A DNA stretch of 52,461 nucleotides from RGIG1681 sp045648025 (GCA_045648025.1 JAZRNH010000006.1:1-52461); one strand, 5' to 3'. Positions 15,137-24,458 are shown, counted from the first letter of the stretch. Notes: a model not told the origin generated them from the letters alone. Translations and numbers: made by a program.

Positions 15137-17312
15137 CAATATCTCCTGAAATAAGTTTTGTAAATTCTCCAGTATGATAAATTTTAAGTTTATGAAGTGC
15201 CCTAGTCAAAACAACATAGAATAATTTTTGTTCATCTTCTGTATAAGCTTTTGAATTTGCATTGCTAACAATAACTGCATCAAATTCAAGACCCTTTGCA
15301 AGATAAGATGGAATAATCATAATTTTTTCGCCAACAAAAACATTGTCATTTTTTGTTACTATTCTAAATTTGTTTGCAAATTCAGTATTTTGCACTTCCT
15401 GCTTATATAATAATGTTTCCTCAATATTTTTGCAAATAATTGCAACGGTATTGTAAGAATTTTTTAAAGAAATTGAATCGTTTAAAATTTGTGAAATATC
15501 AAATTTATTTTGTTTAATAACTTCAACAGGATCGCCGTGTCTATCAATTTGATTATAGTCGTTTTTGCTATCTAACACTCTTTTTGCAAACTCATTAATT
15601 TCAAAAGTTGAACGATAAGTTTTTGAAAGTTCACACTCACTAGAAATTAAATTTCTTTTAAATTTTCTAATAGTGTTTTCAATTTCAGAATAGTTTTTAT
15701 GATTATTAAATGGAAGAATTGATTGATTTAAATCTCCAAGAATTGTGATGTTTGAATTTCTAAACATCATAGCTAAAATCTTGTACTGAGTAATTGAATA
15801 ATCTTGTGCTTCATCAATTAAAACATATTTAATATTTTTGTTGGCAGAAATACCAATAATTCTTGATTTTAAATACATATAAGGTGTTACATCTTGGTAT
15901 TCTAAAAGGTCTTTTGAAAGGTTTTCGTGAGTAAGGTCAAAAATCACTGAAAGGTTATATTGTTTCAAATCTTCTGCCCTGTCAAATCTTTCATATTCTT
16001 TTGTAATAAACTCAATAAAATCTTCTTTGTTTGAATATAATTTTTTATATAAATTTGCAACTTTAAGTTTCGCTTTTGTAAGAGATTCAATTGCTTGTTT
16101 TTTAAGTTTTTCAAGTGTTAAGTGTTTTTGAGTTTTTGTTGCAGCAACAAAATACACTCTTTCAATAATTTTTTTGCCAAGTGAATATAAGCTTTCGCCA
16201 TTTGATTTCATGGCCATTGCAATTTTAGAAATTTCATCAATACCCATAACAACTTCGTCATTGATAACAATTTCTTCAAGACCCAAAAGTTCAACTCTGT
16301 TAAGTTTGATATAGTCTTTTAAAATTCTTGTATAAATTTCGTCAGACTTAAATTTTATTTCATTATATTTGTCAATATTGTTTTCGGTTTTTTCGCCATA
16401 AACAACTTCATAAACATCTTCAATTTTTGATGCAATATGAAACTCTGTTATAAATGCTTTTGCATAGTCATAATAAGTTGCTTGAACAACATTATCCTCA
16501 CCAATTTCTGGAAGTACATCAGAAATATAGTTGTTAAAAATATCATTTGGCGACAAAATCATTACATTTGAATTGTTGATTTTATCTCTTTCAGAGTATA
16601 AAAGATATGCGATTTTGTGCATAGCAATACTAGTTTTTCCTGAACCAGCAGGACCTTGAACAATCAAAAGGTCAACATCATTTTTTCTAATAATAGTGTT
16701 TTGTTCTTTTTGAATGGTGTTGACAATGTTTTTCATTTTGTTACTAGCATTTGCAGATAAAATGTTTTTCAAAACAGAGTCAATAATTTGCATATCAGTA
16801 TCAAACATTTCAACGATTTCGCCGTTTGAAATTTTGTATTGTCTTTTAAGGGTTAATTTACCTTTAATTTTATCTCCGGTTGAAATTGTGTAACTTGCAT
16901 CACCGATTTCGCAGTTATAAAACATACTAGCAATTGGTGCTCTCCAGTCATAAACATAAAACTCTTCGCCGCTTTGAAGAGATGCAATTCCAATGTAAAT
17001 TGGAAGCAATTCTTCTCCATCGTCAAAGTCTATTCTTGCAAAATATGCATTATTGAGCATTTTTTTGTATGATCTAACTTTTTTGTTTGCATTTTCAGCA
17101 TAAACACTTCTCTTTTGAATGTTTGCGACTGCATAAATAAACTCAGTGTCAGAAAGTCTGTTGGTCTTATCCCAAGCATAGGTCATTTGTTCTTGAATAT
17201 TGTTAGATAAAAATTTTACTCTTTCGTCAAAATTATTAATTTCATCATTTAAAACATTGATAACGGTTTTTAGGTATTCTTTTTCTCTTTGAATTTCGTC
17301 TTGTGTTATCAT
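15117..17312 (-). CDS. helD: HelD-type helicase (RNA polymerase recycling ATPase)
   Basis: UvrD-like superfamily 1 ATPase that binds RNA polymerase and clears stalled complexes from DNA. 731 residues, close to Bacillus HelD. The N-terminal antiparallel coiled coil that enters the polymerase secondary channel is visible in the first 60 residues, followed by the HelD-specific insertion (DDGEELLPIYIGIA, YDWRAPIASMFY). Walker A is GPAGSGKT at 220-227; Walker B is LIDEAQDYS; the C-terminal motifs are SKTYRST and YVVLTRALHKL. ATG 17312 overlaps the rarA stop by one base (TGATG) and AGGAT lies just upstream. Confidence 0.92.
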   Translation of the reverse strand: MITQDEIQREKEYLKTVINVLNDEINNFDERVKFLSNNIQEQMTYAWDKTNRLSDTEFIYAVANIQKRSVYAENANKKVRSYKKMLNNAYFARIDFDDGEELLPIYIGIASLQSGEEFYVYDWRAPIASMFYNCEIGDASYTISTGDKIKGKLTLKRQYKISNGEIVEMFDTDMQIIDSVLKNILSANASNKMKNIVNTIQKEQNTIIRKNDVDLLIVQGPAGSGKTSIAMHKIAYLLYSERDKINNSNVMILSPNDIFNNYISDVLPEIGEDNVVQATYYDYAKAFITEFHIASKIEDVYEVVYGEKTENNIDKYNEIKFKSDEIYTRILKDYIKLNRVELLGLEEIVINDEVVMGIDEISKIAMAMKSNGESLYSLGKKIIERVYFVAATKTQKHLTLEKLKKQAIESLTKAKLKVANLYKKLYSNKEDFIEFITKEYERFDRAEDLKQYNLSVIFDLTHENLSKDLLEYQDVTPYMYLKSRIIGISANKNIKYVLIDEAQDYSITQYKILAMMFRNSNITILGDLNQSILPFNNHKNYSEIENTIRKFKRNLISSECELSKTYRSTFEINEFAKRVLDSKNDYNQIDRHGDPVEVIKQNKFDISQILNDSISLKNSYNTVAIICKNIEETLLYKQEVQNTEFANKFRIVTKNDNVFVGEKIMIIPSYLAKGLEFDAVIVSNANSKAYTEDEQKLFYVVLTRALHKLKIYHTGEFTKLISGDIDEKGNK

Positions 17313-18619
17313 CAATTATCCTGCCTGTTGTTTTTAATATTTTTCATTTTGTAATCTGGTAGTTTTATTGAAGCTTCACTTCCATTGTTTGTTGGAATAT
17401 AAAAGACTTCATTTTTAATTTCGTCTGGAAGATATTGTTGTTCAACATAACCGCCATAGTTGTGTGGGTATTTATATTTTGGTCTGTTTTCGTTCATATA
17501 GTTGTGGTTTTTTAAATGAGATGGAACATCGCCGGTGTATGTTTTTTCAACAGCTTCTTGTGCTAAGTGCATTGCTTCAATAACAGAATTTGATTTAGGG
17601 CTCATACAAACATAAATAATTGCATGAGAAAGTGGAATTAATCCTTCAGGAACACCCATTTGAAGATATGATTGCATTGCACTGTTTGAAACCACAAGTG
17701 CATTTGAATTTGCAAGACCAACATCTTCGCTTGAATGAGCTAAAAGTCTTCTAAAAATCAAAAGTGGGTCGCAACCAGAAGCAATTAATCTGTGAGCCCA
17801 GTAAAGTGCAGCATCTGCATCACTTCCCCTTAAACTTTTGCAAAATGCAGAAAGCATATCATAATAAAGGTCATCGTCAATGCTTTTGTTGTTGTGTTTG
17901 CAAACTTCTTTTGCAGTGTCAATATCAATGGTTATTACACCATTTTCTTTTTCTGATGAAATAATAGCAATTTCTAAATTACCAAGAGCAATTCTTGCAT
18001 CGCCGCCAGAAGTTTGTGCAAAATGTTCTTTTGCTTCTTTTGATATATTGATTTCCAAATTGCCAAAACCGTCTTCTTTGTTAGAAATGGCATTGTTGAT
18101 TGCTGAAAGAATATTTTGTTTTGAAAGTGGTTTAAATTCAAACACTCTGCATCTTGAAACAATCGCTCTGGTCATAGATACAAATGGATTTTCAGTTGTT
18201 GCACCAATAAAGACAATATGTCCCTTTTCAATAGCTTCAAGCATAGAGTCTGACTGTGCTTTATTCCATCTATGACATTCGTCAAGAAGAAGGTATGTTT
18301 TTTTGCCATAAAGTTCAATGTTTGATTTTGCATCGGCAATAACTTTTTTAACATCTGCAACACCACAAGAGACTGCATTAAGCATCACAAAAAAACTTCC
18401 CGTTTGTTTTGCAATAATGGAAGCAAGTGTTGTTTTTCCAGTTCCTGGTGGTCCAAAGAAAATGCAACTGCCAAGTTTATCAGAAGCTATTGCTCTTCTT
18501 AAAAATGAATTCTTGCCAACAATGTGTTCTTGACCCAAAAATTCATCTAAATCTTTTGGTCTTAATCTATCAGCAAGAGGAGCTAATTTTTTTGAATTTT
18601 CACTAAACAAACTATCCAT
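17312..18619 (-). CDS. rarA: Replication-associated recombination protein RarA (MgsA)
   Basis: AAA+ ATPase that acts on stalled forks together with SSB and recombination proteins. 435 residues. Start LADRLRPKDLDEFLGQEHIVG is typical; Walker A is GPPGTGKT, Walker B LLLDECHRWNK (family usually DEIHRFN, so Ile to Cys and Phe to Trp here), sensor 1 GATTENP, sensor 2 and the C-terminal tetramerisation domain (YWAHRLIASGCDPLLIFRRL, then KYPHNYGGYVEQQYLPD). AGGAG precedes the ATG. First gene of the rarA-helD-pnuC transcript. Confidence 0.95.
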   Translation of the reverse strand: MDSLFSENSKKLAPLADRLRPKDLDEFLGQEHIVGKNSFLRRAIASDKLGSCIFFGPPGTGKTTLASIIAKQTGSFFVMLNAVSCGVADVKKVIADAKSNIELYGKKTYLLLDECHRWNKAQSDSMLEAIEKGHIVFIGATTENPFVSMTRAIVSRCRVFEFKPLSKQNILSAINNAISNKEDGFGNLEINISKEAKEHFAQTSGGDARIALGNLEIAIISSEKENGVITIDIDTAKEVCKHNNKSIDDDLYYDMLSAFCKSLRGSDADAALYWAHRLIASGCDPLLIFRRLLAHSSEDVGLANSNALVVSNSAMQSYLQMGVPEGLIPLSHAIIYVCMSPKSNSVIEAMHLAQEAVEKTYTGDVPSHLKNHNYMNENRPKYKYPHNYGGYVEQQYLPDEIKNEVFYIPTNNGSEASIKLPDYKMKNIKNNRQDN

Positions 18620-18683
18620 AAAATACTCCTACTAATTTATCTTTAATATAATAACATATAATATATTGAAAAGTAAAGTGAAA

Positions 18684-19436
18684 TCAAAATTTAAACATTA
18701 CAGAAAGGTATTTGATTATGATTCGCATACGAAAATTTGAGTAGTTTAATTCATCAAACAAGTTGTTTATTAATGAAACTTTATCTATTTTTTTCTTATA
18801 AAAATACATAGTTGAATTTTTGTAATATCTCAAAATTGAATAATATTTTGCAGTATTATTTATGTTTTTTAAATAAAAAGTAAAATAATTGCGATTTTTA
18901 TTATTTTGAATTATTTTTGAAATTTGAATAAATTCATCTTCAATTTTAACCAATTCTTCTAATAAAAACTTAGCTAATAATAGTTTAAAAATTTTATCTT
19001 CTTTTTTATTTATTTTAATGAAAGTTTTTATGTTTTTATATTTTGAAAATAATAAATATGGGTTATTGCTATGAATTGTTTTTGAAACAATATATGCGAC
19101 ATTTTCAATATTTGTAATTTTTGATTTGGCTTTATATAGTTGATTACTGTTGTTAATTTTATTACTAACACACTCAGAAATTTTCAAAATTATGTCTTTG
19201 TTATCAATGAAATCCTTTTCAAAATACATTCTTTTTGTCTTTGAATTTATTATAGATTTTATTTTAAAATCAATTATTGTTTTTCTTAAACTGATGTATT
19301 TTGTTTGTAAATTTTTATTATAAATCAAATTTTTCAAATCAAAAATATTTTCGCAAAAATTATCTTTTTTAATTAAAAAATATAACAAAAATAGCAAAAT
19401 AACTGCAAAAATTATTAATTTTAAATAAAATAACAT
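18684..19436 (-). CDS. Membrane-anchored hypothetical protein, 250 aa
   Basis: No family recognised. The N-terminus is a single hydrophobic segment (about residues 4-23, LKLIIFAVILLFLLYFLI) followed by KK, suggesting a signal anchor with the rest in the cytosol or outside; the remainder is almost all helical, extremely rich in Lys, Asn and Ile, with few Gly or Pro. Codon content is visibly more AT-rich than neighbouring housekeeping genes. No Shine-Dalgarno precedes the ATG at 19436. It lies between rnpB and rarA and shares strand with both, but rnpB has its own terminator just upstream, so the gene needs a separate promoter that I could not identify with confidence. Confidence 0.55.
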   Translation of the reverse strand: MLFYLKLIIFAVILLFLLYFLIKKDNFCENIFDLKNLIYNKNLQTKYISLRKTIIDFKIKSIINSKTKRMYFEKDFIDNKDIILKISECVSNKINNSNQLYKAKSKITNIENVAYIVSKTIHSNNPYLLFSKYKNIKTFIKINKKEDKIFKLLLAKFLLEELVKIEDEFIQISKIIQNNKNRNYFTFYLKNINNTAKYYSILRYYKNSTMYFYKKKIDKVSLINNLFDELNYSNFRMRIIIKYLSVMFKF

Positions 19437-19470
19437 ATATAAATATTGTCAAAATTTAAAAATTTTAAGC

Positions 19471-19500
19471 AAAACAAAAACACATATTGCTATGTGTTTA
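19471..19500 (-). terminator. Rho-independent terminator of rnpB
   Basis: Nine-base stem (AAACACATA at 19499-19491 on the minus strand with TATGTGTTT) over GCAA, followed by TTTGTTTT. It follows the last pairing element of the RNase P RNA directly. Confidence 0.85.
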
Positions 19501-19821
19501 AGGTTGGTCTATAAGCCGAGTTCTGTCATTGAAGGCAATCATCAATCTAGATGCAATATTGCTACTGCATTCAAGCGGTCACGGGAACGGACGAGTAGCC
19601 CATAAGTTCCACACCTTGCACCTCATAGAGTTTACAGCGAATTATTGTCACCAATATTTCGAGTGAGCCCTTACCTCACTTTTTCACCATTGCCAAACAG
19701 GTTGGCTGTATATTTCTGTTGCACTTTTCCTCAGGTTGCCCTGGCTTGATGTTATCAAGTATGATTACTCTGTGGTGCTCGGACTTTCCTCATGTTTAAA
19801 CATGCGATTACCCAACCAACT
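19501..19821 (-). ncRNA. rnpB: RNase P RNA (bacterial type B)
   Basis: Catalytic RNA that trims tRNA 5' leaders. Recognised on the minus strand from the universally conserved GAGGAAAGTCCGAGC near the 5' end, the ACAGAGTAATCATACTTG segment, GGTAAGGGCTCAC in the middle, and ACAGAACTCGGCTTATAGACC at the 3' end. The termini pair as P1 (GGTTGGG with ACCAACC). The ends are inferred from P1 and from the promoter, so they are good to a few bases. The length of about 320 is somewhat short for the B type of Bacillus, which is near 400. Confidence 0.95.
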
Positions 19822-19827
19822 ATTAAT

Positions 19828-19856
19828 ATTATATCATAAATTAAGCAGTAAGTCAA
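19828..19856 (-). promoter_or_regulatory. Sigma-A promoter of rnpB
   Basis: Minus strand TTGACT (19851-19856), 17-base spacer, TATAAT (19828-19833); +1 falls at 19820-19821, exactly where P1 begins. Confidence 0.9.
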
Positions 19857-19944
19857 TAATGTTAAATAAGTGTTATTTTGATAAAAATTAATTATTTATA
19901 ATAATTCAGCATTAATTAAAAAACCGCAAATAAATAATAAAAAA

Positions 19945-20634
19945 TCAATAATTACACTTAGATTTAATAATATTTATTGCTTTTTTCTCCAATCTTGATA
20001 TATATGATCTTGATATATTTAATTCATCCGCAAGTTCAATTTGTGTTTTTTGAGCAGCACCGCAAAGTCCAAATCTTTTAATTAAAATTTCTTGTTCTCT
20101 TTCGTTTAAATCATTTTGTATGACTGATAATATTTTTTTAAATAAGATTTTGTTCTCTGCTTGTTTGTCAATTGCAACTGAATTGTCACAAAGAATTTCA
20201 TACAGTGAAAGATTGTTTCCGTCTTTGTCAATTGATATCACATCGTCGAGGTAAACAGTGTCAGCATTTTTTTTATCTGATCTAAAAGTCATTAAAATTT
20301 CATTTTCAATGCATCTTGCGGCATAGGTTGAAAAACTGTTTCCCTTTTCATAGGTAAATGTTTTTATAGCTTTCATTAGTCCTATTGAGCCAATTGAAAT
20401 TAAATCTTCTTGGTCAATGTTTGAATTTTTATATTTTTTTGTTATGTGAGCAACCAACCTCAGGTTGTGTTTGATAAGTTTTTCTTCAGCTTGTTTATCT
20501 CCTTGTTTCATTTTGAGAAAATATTCTTTCTCTTCTTTTTCGCTTAGTGGTTTATCAAATGCTTTTTTATTTTCAACTCTTCCAGTTAAAAATAATAGTC
20601 TAGCAAGAAACATAAAAAGTTTGCTAAAAAACAT
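19945..20634 (-). CDS. sigK: Sporulation sigma factor SigK family
   Basis: Sigma-70 factor of the late mother cell. 229 residues resembling Bacillus sigma-K throughout: a hydrophobic pro-sequence (MFFSKLFMFLARLLFL, the part normally cut by SpoIVFB), LSEKEEKEYF, the region 2 core (HNLRLVAHITKKYKN, DLISIGSIGLMKAIKTF, ARCIENEILM) and region 4 (LNEREQEILIKRFGL, ISRSYISRLEKKAI). It is one intact frame, not split by a skin-like element. AAGGAGGA directly precedes the ATG. A direct repeat lies in the leader. Other late sporulation sigma factors (SigE) lack this membrane-type leader and have a longer pro-region, so SigK is the best call. Confidence 0.9.
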   Translation of the reverse strand: MFFSKLFMFLARLLFLTGRVENKKAFDKPLSEKEEKEYFLKMKQGDKQAEEKLIKHNLRLVAHITKKYKNSNIDQEDLISIGSIGLMKAIKTFTYEKGNSFSTYAARCIENEILMTFRSDKKNADTVYLDDVISIDKDGNNLSLYEILCDNSVAIDKQAENKILFKKILSVIQNDLNEREQEILIKRFGLCGAAQKTQIELADELNISRSYISRLEKKAINIIKSKCNY

Positions 20635-20652
20635 AAATCCTCCTTGTTTAAA

Positions 20653-20681
20653 TTTATGTCAGTTTATAAAATTTTATGTCA
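20653..20681 (-). repeat. Direct repeat upstream of sigK
   Basis: TTTATGTCA occurs at 20653-20661 and again at 20673-20681 (minus strand TGACATAAA), 20 bases apart, which is two helical turns. It lies between the trhP terminator and the sigK ribosome site. It could be a binding site for a mother-cell regulator; chance is also possible in such AT-rich DNA. Confidence 0.4.
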
Positions 20682-20707
20682 AAAAAAAGAACCAGGTTTG
20701 GTTCTTT
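20681..20707 (-). terminator. Rho-independent terminator after trhP
   Basis: AAAGAACCA pairs with TGGTTCTTT (20699-20707 with 20686-20694) and is followed on the minus strand by a T-run. The stem overlaps the trhP stop codon. It ends the membrane protein-rnjA-trmR-trhP operon. Confidence 0.88.
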
Positions 20708-21929
20708 ATTTTCTTAATATATCTCCAACTTCAATATATTCATTTGTGTATATCCAAAGTTTTTGTTGAACAGCTTTTGCCTCTTCAATATTGTTTCCGT
20801 TTTCATCTTCCATTTTTGTTATCTTAATTGATTTTCCAAATGATTTAGATGGGGTCAAAATTTCAAGTGAATCTCCAACTGCAAATTTGTTTCTTTGTTC
20901 AACCAAAATTCTTCCTTTTTCTGTTTCTAAAACAATAGCCATAAACTTGCTATCTTGTTCTTGAACAGATGTTTCAAAGTTTTGTGTTGGCTCATTTGAT
21001 TTAACCATAAAGCCAGTTGTGTATTTTCTGTGACTTGCTTTGTTAAGTTCTAAAAGAAGTTCTTTTGGAGTTTTATATTTTTTGTTTTTATTTCTACATT
21101 CTTCAAGAAAATCAATTGCTCTTCTATAAGCATTGATAACCGTTGCCACATAATAAGGTGATTTCATTCTACCTTCAATTTTAAAACTGTAAACACCTGC
21201 ATCAGAAACTTTGTCAATGTGGTCAATTAAGCATAAGTCTTTGCTGTTGAAAATGTATGTTCCTCTAGTGTCTTCTGTAAGGTCAAATTTTTCATCTGGT
21301 CTGGTTTCTTCAATAACTGAATATTTCCATCTACATGCTTGAACACATTCGCCGTGATTTGAATCTCTATTTGTTAAATAATTTGAAAGCAAACATCTTC
21401 CACTATAACTAATGCACATTGCACCGTGCATAAAGCATTCTAGTTCTAAATTTGGGTTATCTGTGGCAATTTTTGAAACTTCGTCTAAATCTAATTCTCT
21501 TGCTAAAACAACTCTTTCTGCTCCTAAATTCTTCCACATTTTGGCTGCATAACTATTTGTAGTGTTTGCTTGTGTTGAAACATGAATTGGAAGATTTGGA
21601 AAGTGTTCATGAACAAATGAAAAGATGCCAAGGTCAGAGATAATAACAGCATCAACATTTGCATCAACAAGAGTTTGAACATAGTCTTTAAGACCGTCAA
21701 AATCGTTTTTTCTTGCATAAACATTGAGTGTCACATAACCCTTTTTTCCAAACTTGTGAATATAATCCATAGTTTCTTTAATCGACTTTTCTTCAAAGTT
21801 TGTGCCATAGGCTCTAAGTCCATAGTTTTTTCCAGCAAAATAAACTGCATCAGCTCCAAAATGTATAGCTGTTTTAAGTTTTTCAAAATCACCTGCTGGT
21901 GCTAGTAATTCAATTTTTTTATTTTTCAT
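20706..21929 (-). CDS. trhP: U32 family peptidase-like tRNA hydroxylation protein TrhP
   Basis: Prephenate-dependent factor for hydroxylation of tRNA uridine 34 (ho5U). 407 residues, the long YrrO/YegQ-type form. The TIM-barrel start ELLAPAGDFEKLKTAIHFGADAVY is split here as ELLAPAGDF and HFGADAVYF; the cysteine-rich U32 signature (CMHGAMCISYSGRC, then ECVQACRW) presumably holds the iron-sulfur cluster; the C-terminal beta domain starts near residue 320. AAGGTAA precedes the ATG, which overlaps the trmR stop by 11 bases. The coupling to trmR argues for the tRNA role over a true protease. Confidence 0.88.
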   Translation of the reverse strand: MKNKKIELLAPAGDFEKLKTAIHFGADAVYFAGKNYGLRAYGTNFEEKSIKETMDYIHKFGKKGYVTLNVYARKNDFDGLKDYVQTLVDANVDAVIISDLGIFSFVHEHFPNLPIHVSTQANTTNSYAAKMWKNLGAERVVLARELDLDEVSKIATDNPNLELECFMHGAMCISYSGRCLLSNYLTNRDSNHGECVQACRWKYSVIEETRPDEKFDLTEDTRGTYIFNSKDLCLIDHIDKVSDAGVYSFKIEGRMKSPYYVATVINAYRRAIDFLEECRNKNKKYKTPKELLLELNKASHRKYTTGFMVKSNEPTQNFETSVQEQDSKFMAIVLETEKGRILVEQRNKFAVGDSLEILTPSKSFGKSIKITKMEDENGNNIEEAKAVQQKLWIYTNEYIEVGDILRK

Positions 21930-22530
21930 TTTTTACCTTTTTGGCAATAATCATACCATCTTCTGTTTCATTTAAAATAAAATCTATAAGTTCAGGATGA
22001 TTTTTGCAATTATTAATAAAGTCATTTAATCTTTTGATTATGGTTTTAAATCTTCTAGTTGGAGCTTTTGTTTGATTTTCAACATATCCCCTAAAAAGAA
22101 CATTGTCAACAACCAAAGTGCCACCTGGTTTAAGAAGTTTAATTAATCCATTTAACAATAAGTCATACTGGGCTTTTGGACCGTCTAAAAAAATCATATC
22201 AAAAAAGTTATTATATGATTCATCGTCTAACATTTTTGAAATTTCAACCAAACAGTCACCAAAAACAAGTTTAACCCTATCACTCAATTTGTGAGATTTA
22301 AAATTTGATTTTGCTTGTTTTGCAAAATCTTTATTATGTTCAATAGTAATCAGTTTTGCAGTTGATTTTTCTAGCATTGTTATTCCGCTGTAACCAACTG
22401 CAGTTCCGATTTCCAAAATATTTTGTGGTTTAATTTTTTCAACAATATCCTCTAAAATCTTGTGACTTTCTGATCTAATAACAGGTACACCATAGGATTT
22501 TGCTGTTGAATAAATTTTTGAGATTTCCAT
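21919..22530 (-). CDS. trmR: tRNA 5-hydroxyuridine methyltransferase TrmR (O-methyltransferase family)
   Basis: SAM-dependent methyltransferase that turns ho5U34 of tRNA into mo5U34. 203 residues with a class I fold: motif I LEIGTAVGYSG (about residues 39-49), acidic end of the second strand (ITIEHNKD), DMIFLDGPKAQY (metal and product-binding aspartates) and GGTLVVDNVLFRG. This matches the YrrM family; related catechol O-methyltransferases are the alternative, but overlap with trhP decides. AGGA lies before the ATG. In Bacillus yrrM-yrrN-yrrO form the same cluster. Confidence 0.85.
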   Translation of the reverse strand: MEISKIYSTAKSYGVPVIRSESHKILEDIVEKIKPQNILEIGTAVGYSGITMLEKSTAKLITIEHNKDFAKQAKSNFKSHKLSDRVKLVFGDCLVEISKMLDDESYNNFFDMIFLDGPKAQYDLLLNGLIKLLKPGGTLVVDNVLFRGYVENQTKAPTRRFKTIIKRLNDFINNCKNHPELIDFILNETEDGMIIAKKVKNEK

Positions 22531-22547
22531 AAATTGTCCTAATGAAA

Positions 22548-24455
22548 TTATATTCTAAAAATGATTGGCAAAATCATAGGAGTTCTCATAGTTCTTTTAT
22601 AGAAGAAGTTTCTGAGAGGTTTGCGAATCAAGTTTCTAACTTCGTTCCAATCACGATTTTCTCTTAAATTGATTGTTGCAATTGTGTCATGAAGAACTTG
22701 TTTTGCCTCTTCACCAAGTTTTCCAGCTTCATCGGTATAAACAAAGCCTCTTGTAATTAAATATGGTTCGCTTAAAAGTTCACCTGTTGCATCTGAAACA
22801 CCCATAACAACAATAACAAGACCATCTTCAGATAAAAGTTTTCTATCGCGAAGAACAACTGAACCTACATCACCGATTCCAAGACCGTCAACAAGTTGTT
22901 CACCTGCAGCAACATTACCAGCAAGAACCATCGAATTTTTTGTAAGTTCAACAACATTTCCAATTTCAGGAATAATTGAGTTTGTTTTTGGCATACCCAT
23001 TTTTTCTGATAAAAGAACATGTTCTTTCAAGTGTCTATATTCACCGTGAACAGGAATAAAGAATTTTGGATTTAACAAGTTGTGAATGGTTTTGAGTTCT
23101 TCTTGACAAGCATGTCCAGAAGCATGAACATTTTCTGTTACAACGATTGCACCTTTTTTATAAAGGTTGTTGATAACAGCATTAATCATATTTTCGTTTC
23201 CGGGAATTGGAGAGCTAGAAAAGATTACTGTGTCATTTTCACCAATTTCAACTCTGCTAAATTCACCATTTGCAAGTCTTGAAAGTGCACTTGCAGGTTC
23301 GCCTTGACTTCCTGTTGATAAAACTAAAACATTTTTATCTTCAAGAGATGCAATTTTTTCAACATCAATAAACACGGATTTATCAAATGTGAAAGAACCA
23401 ATTTTCATACCGGCATCAATGTTGTTAATCATACTTCTGCCGATAACTGCAACCTTTCTATTATATTTGATTGCAAGTTCAATAATTTGTTGAACTCTAT
23501 AAATGTTACTTGCAAAGGTTGCAACGAAGATTCTTCTTGTTGGGTTTTCAATAAACACCTTTTCAAGGTTTTCGCCAACTCTCTTTTCAGATATTGCATA
23601 ACCCGGTCTTTCAACATTTGTGCTTTCGCCAAGCATAAGTGTTACACCTTTTCTACCAATTTCAGCGATTCTTGGAAGGTCTATAACTTCTCTATCAATT
23701 GGTTCATAGTCGATTTTAAAGTCTCCTGTGTGGAAGATTGTTCCAGCTGGTGTATCAATAGAGATTGCAAATGCACCAGGAATTGAGTGGTTAACTTTAA
23801 CGAATTCAATATTAAAAGGACCAACTTTTACAACAAAACCTGCTTTAACACAAATTCCTTTTATATTTGAAATTTTGTGTTCGCGAAGTTTATTGTCTAA
23901 AAGTGTAAGTGTCATCTTACTAGCATAAATTGGAGCTTTAACATCTTTAAGTAAATATGGCAAACTTCCAATATGGTCTTCGTGTCCGTGAGTGATTAAA
24001 ATACCTTTAAGTTTGTGAGCATTTTCTTTAACATAAGTAAAATCAGGAATAACAAGGTCAACACCAGGCATATCTTCACTTGGAAAGGCCAAACCACAGT
24101 CAATAATGATCATTTCGTCATTATACTCAATAGCTGTCATATTTTTTCCAATTTCACCAATGCCGCCAAGGAAAATAATTTTAACTTTTCCGTTGCCTTT
24201 TTTGTTTAAATGATTTCTTCCTGCTTTTGAAGTTAACAACTCTTCTTGTTCCATATTTTCAAGACCAAGATTTGTGTTAATTTCATTCATTTTGTTTAAA
24301 ACAGCTTCTTTTGTTTGTTTTGAAATTTGTGTTTTTTGTTTTTTGATGCCAACATTATAAGAACCAGCAGCTTGTTCAGTTTCAGTAAAAACTCTCTTTT
24401 TGGTTGCTGAAAATTTCTTCTCATTGTTAGCTGTGTTATTTATATTCTCAGTCAT
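22548..24455 (-). CDS. rnjA: Ribonuclease J
   Basis: Metallo-beta-lactamase/beta-CASP nuclease with endo- and 5'-3' exonuclease activity, central in mRNA decay and rRNA maturation. 635 residues: the catalytic fold begins at about residue 91 (VKIIFLGGIGEIGKNM), with the zinc motif HGHEDH at 156-161 and a second histidine in IPGAFAISI/HTGDFKID. The beta-CASP motifs are FSSSPIPGNE and PVHGEYRH. The first 90 residues are a charged, low-complexity extension not found in Bacillus RNase J1 (555 aa). AAGGATT precedes the ATG. Three bases separate it from the membrane-protein gene. Confidence 0.93.
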   Translation of the reverse strand: MTENINNTANNEKKFSATKKRVFTETEQAAGSYNVGIKKQKTQISKQTKEAVLNKMNEINTNLGLENMEQEELLTSKAGRNHLNKKGNGKVKIIFLGGIGEIGKNMTAIEYNDEMIIIDCGLAFPSEDMPGVDLVIPDFTYVKENAHKLKGILITHGHEDHIGSLPYLLKDVKAPIYASKMTLTLLDNKLREHKISNIKGICVKAGFVVKVGPFNIEFVKVNHSIPGAFAISIDTPAGTIFHTGDFKIDYEPIDREVIDLPRIAEIGRKGVTLMLGESTNVERPGYAISEKRVGENLEKVFIENPTRRIFVATFASNIYRVQQIIELAIKYNRKVAVIGRSMINNIDAGMKIGSFTFDKSVFIDVEKIASLEDKNVLVLSTGSQGEPASALSRLANGEFSRVEIGENDTVIFSSSPIPGNENMINAVINNLYKKGAIVVTENVHASGHACQEELKTIHNLLNPKFFIPVHGEYRHLKEHVLLSEKMGMPKTNSIIPEIGNVVELTKNSMVLAGNVAAGEQLVDGLGIGDVGSVVLRDRKLLSEDGLVIVVMGVSDATGELLSEPYLITRGFVYTDEAGKLGEEAKQVLHDTIATINLRENRDWNEVRNLIRKPLRNFFYKRTMRTPMILPIIFRI

Positions 24456-24458
24456 AAA

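Noticed and set aside
14144..15200. Riboswitch for the PnuC-like gene
   Set aside because: The gene starts inside helD with no leader of its own, so there is no room for one.
19437..19944. CRISPR or repeat array suggested by the structured, GC-richer stretch
   Set aside because: The stretch is RNase P RNA with conserved core sequences; no regular repeats.
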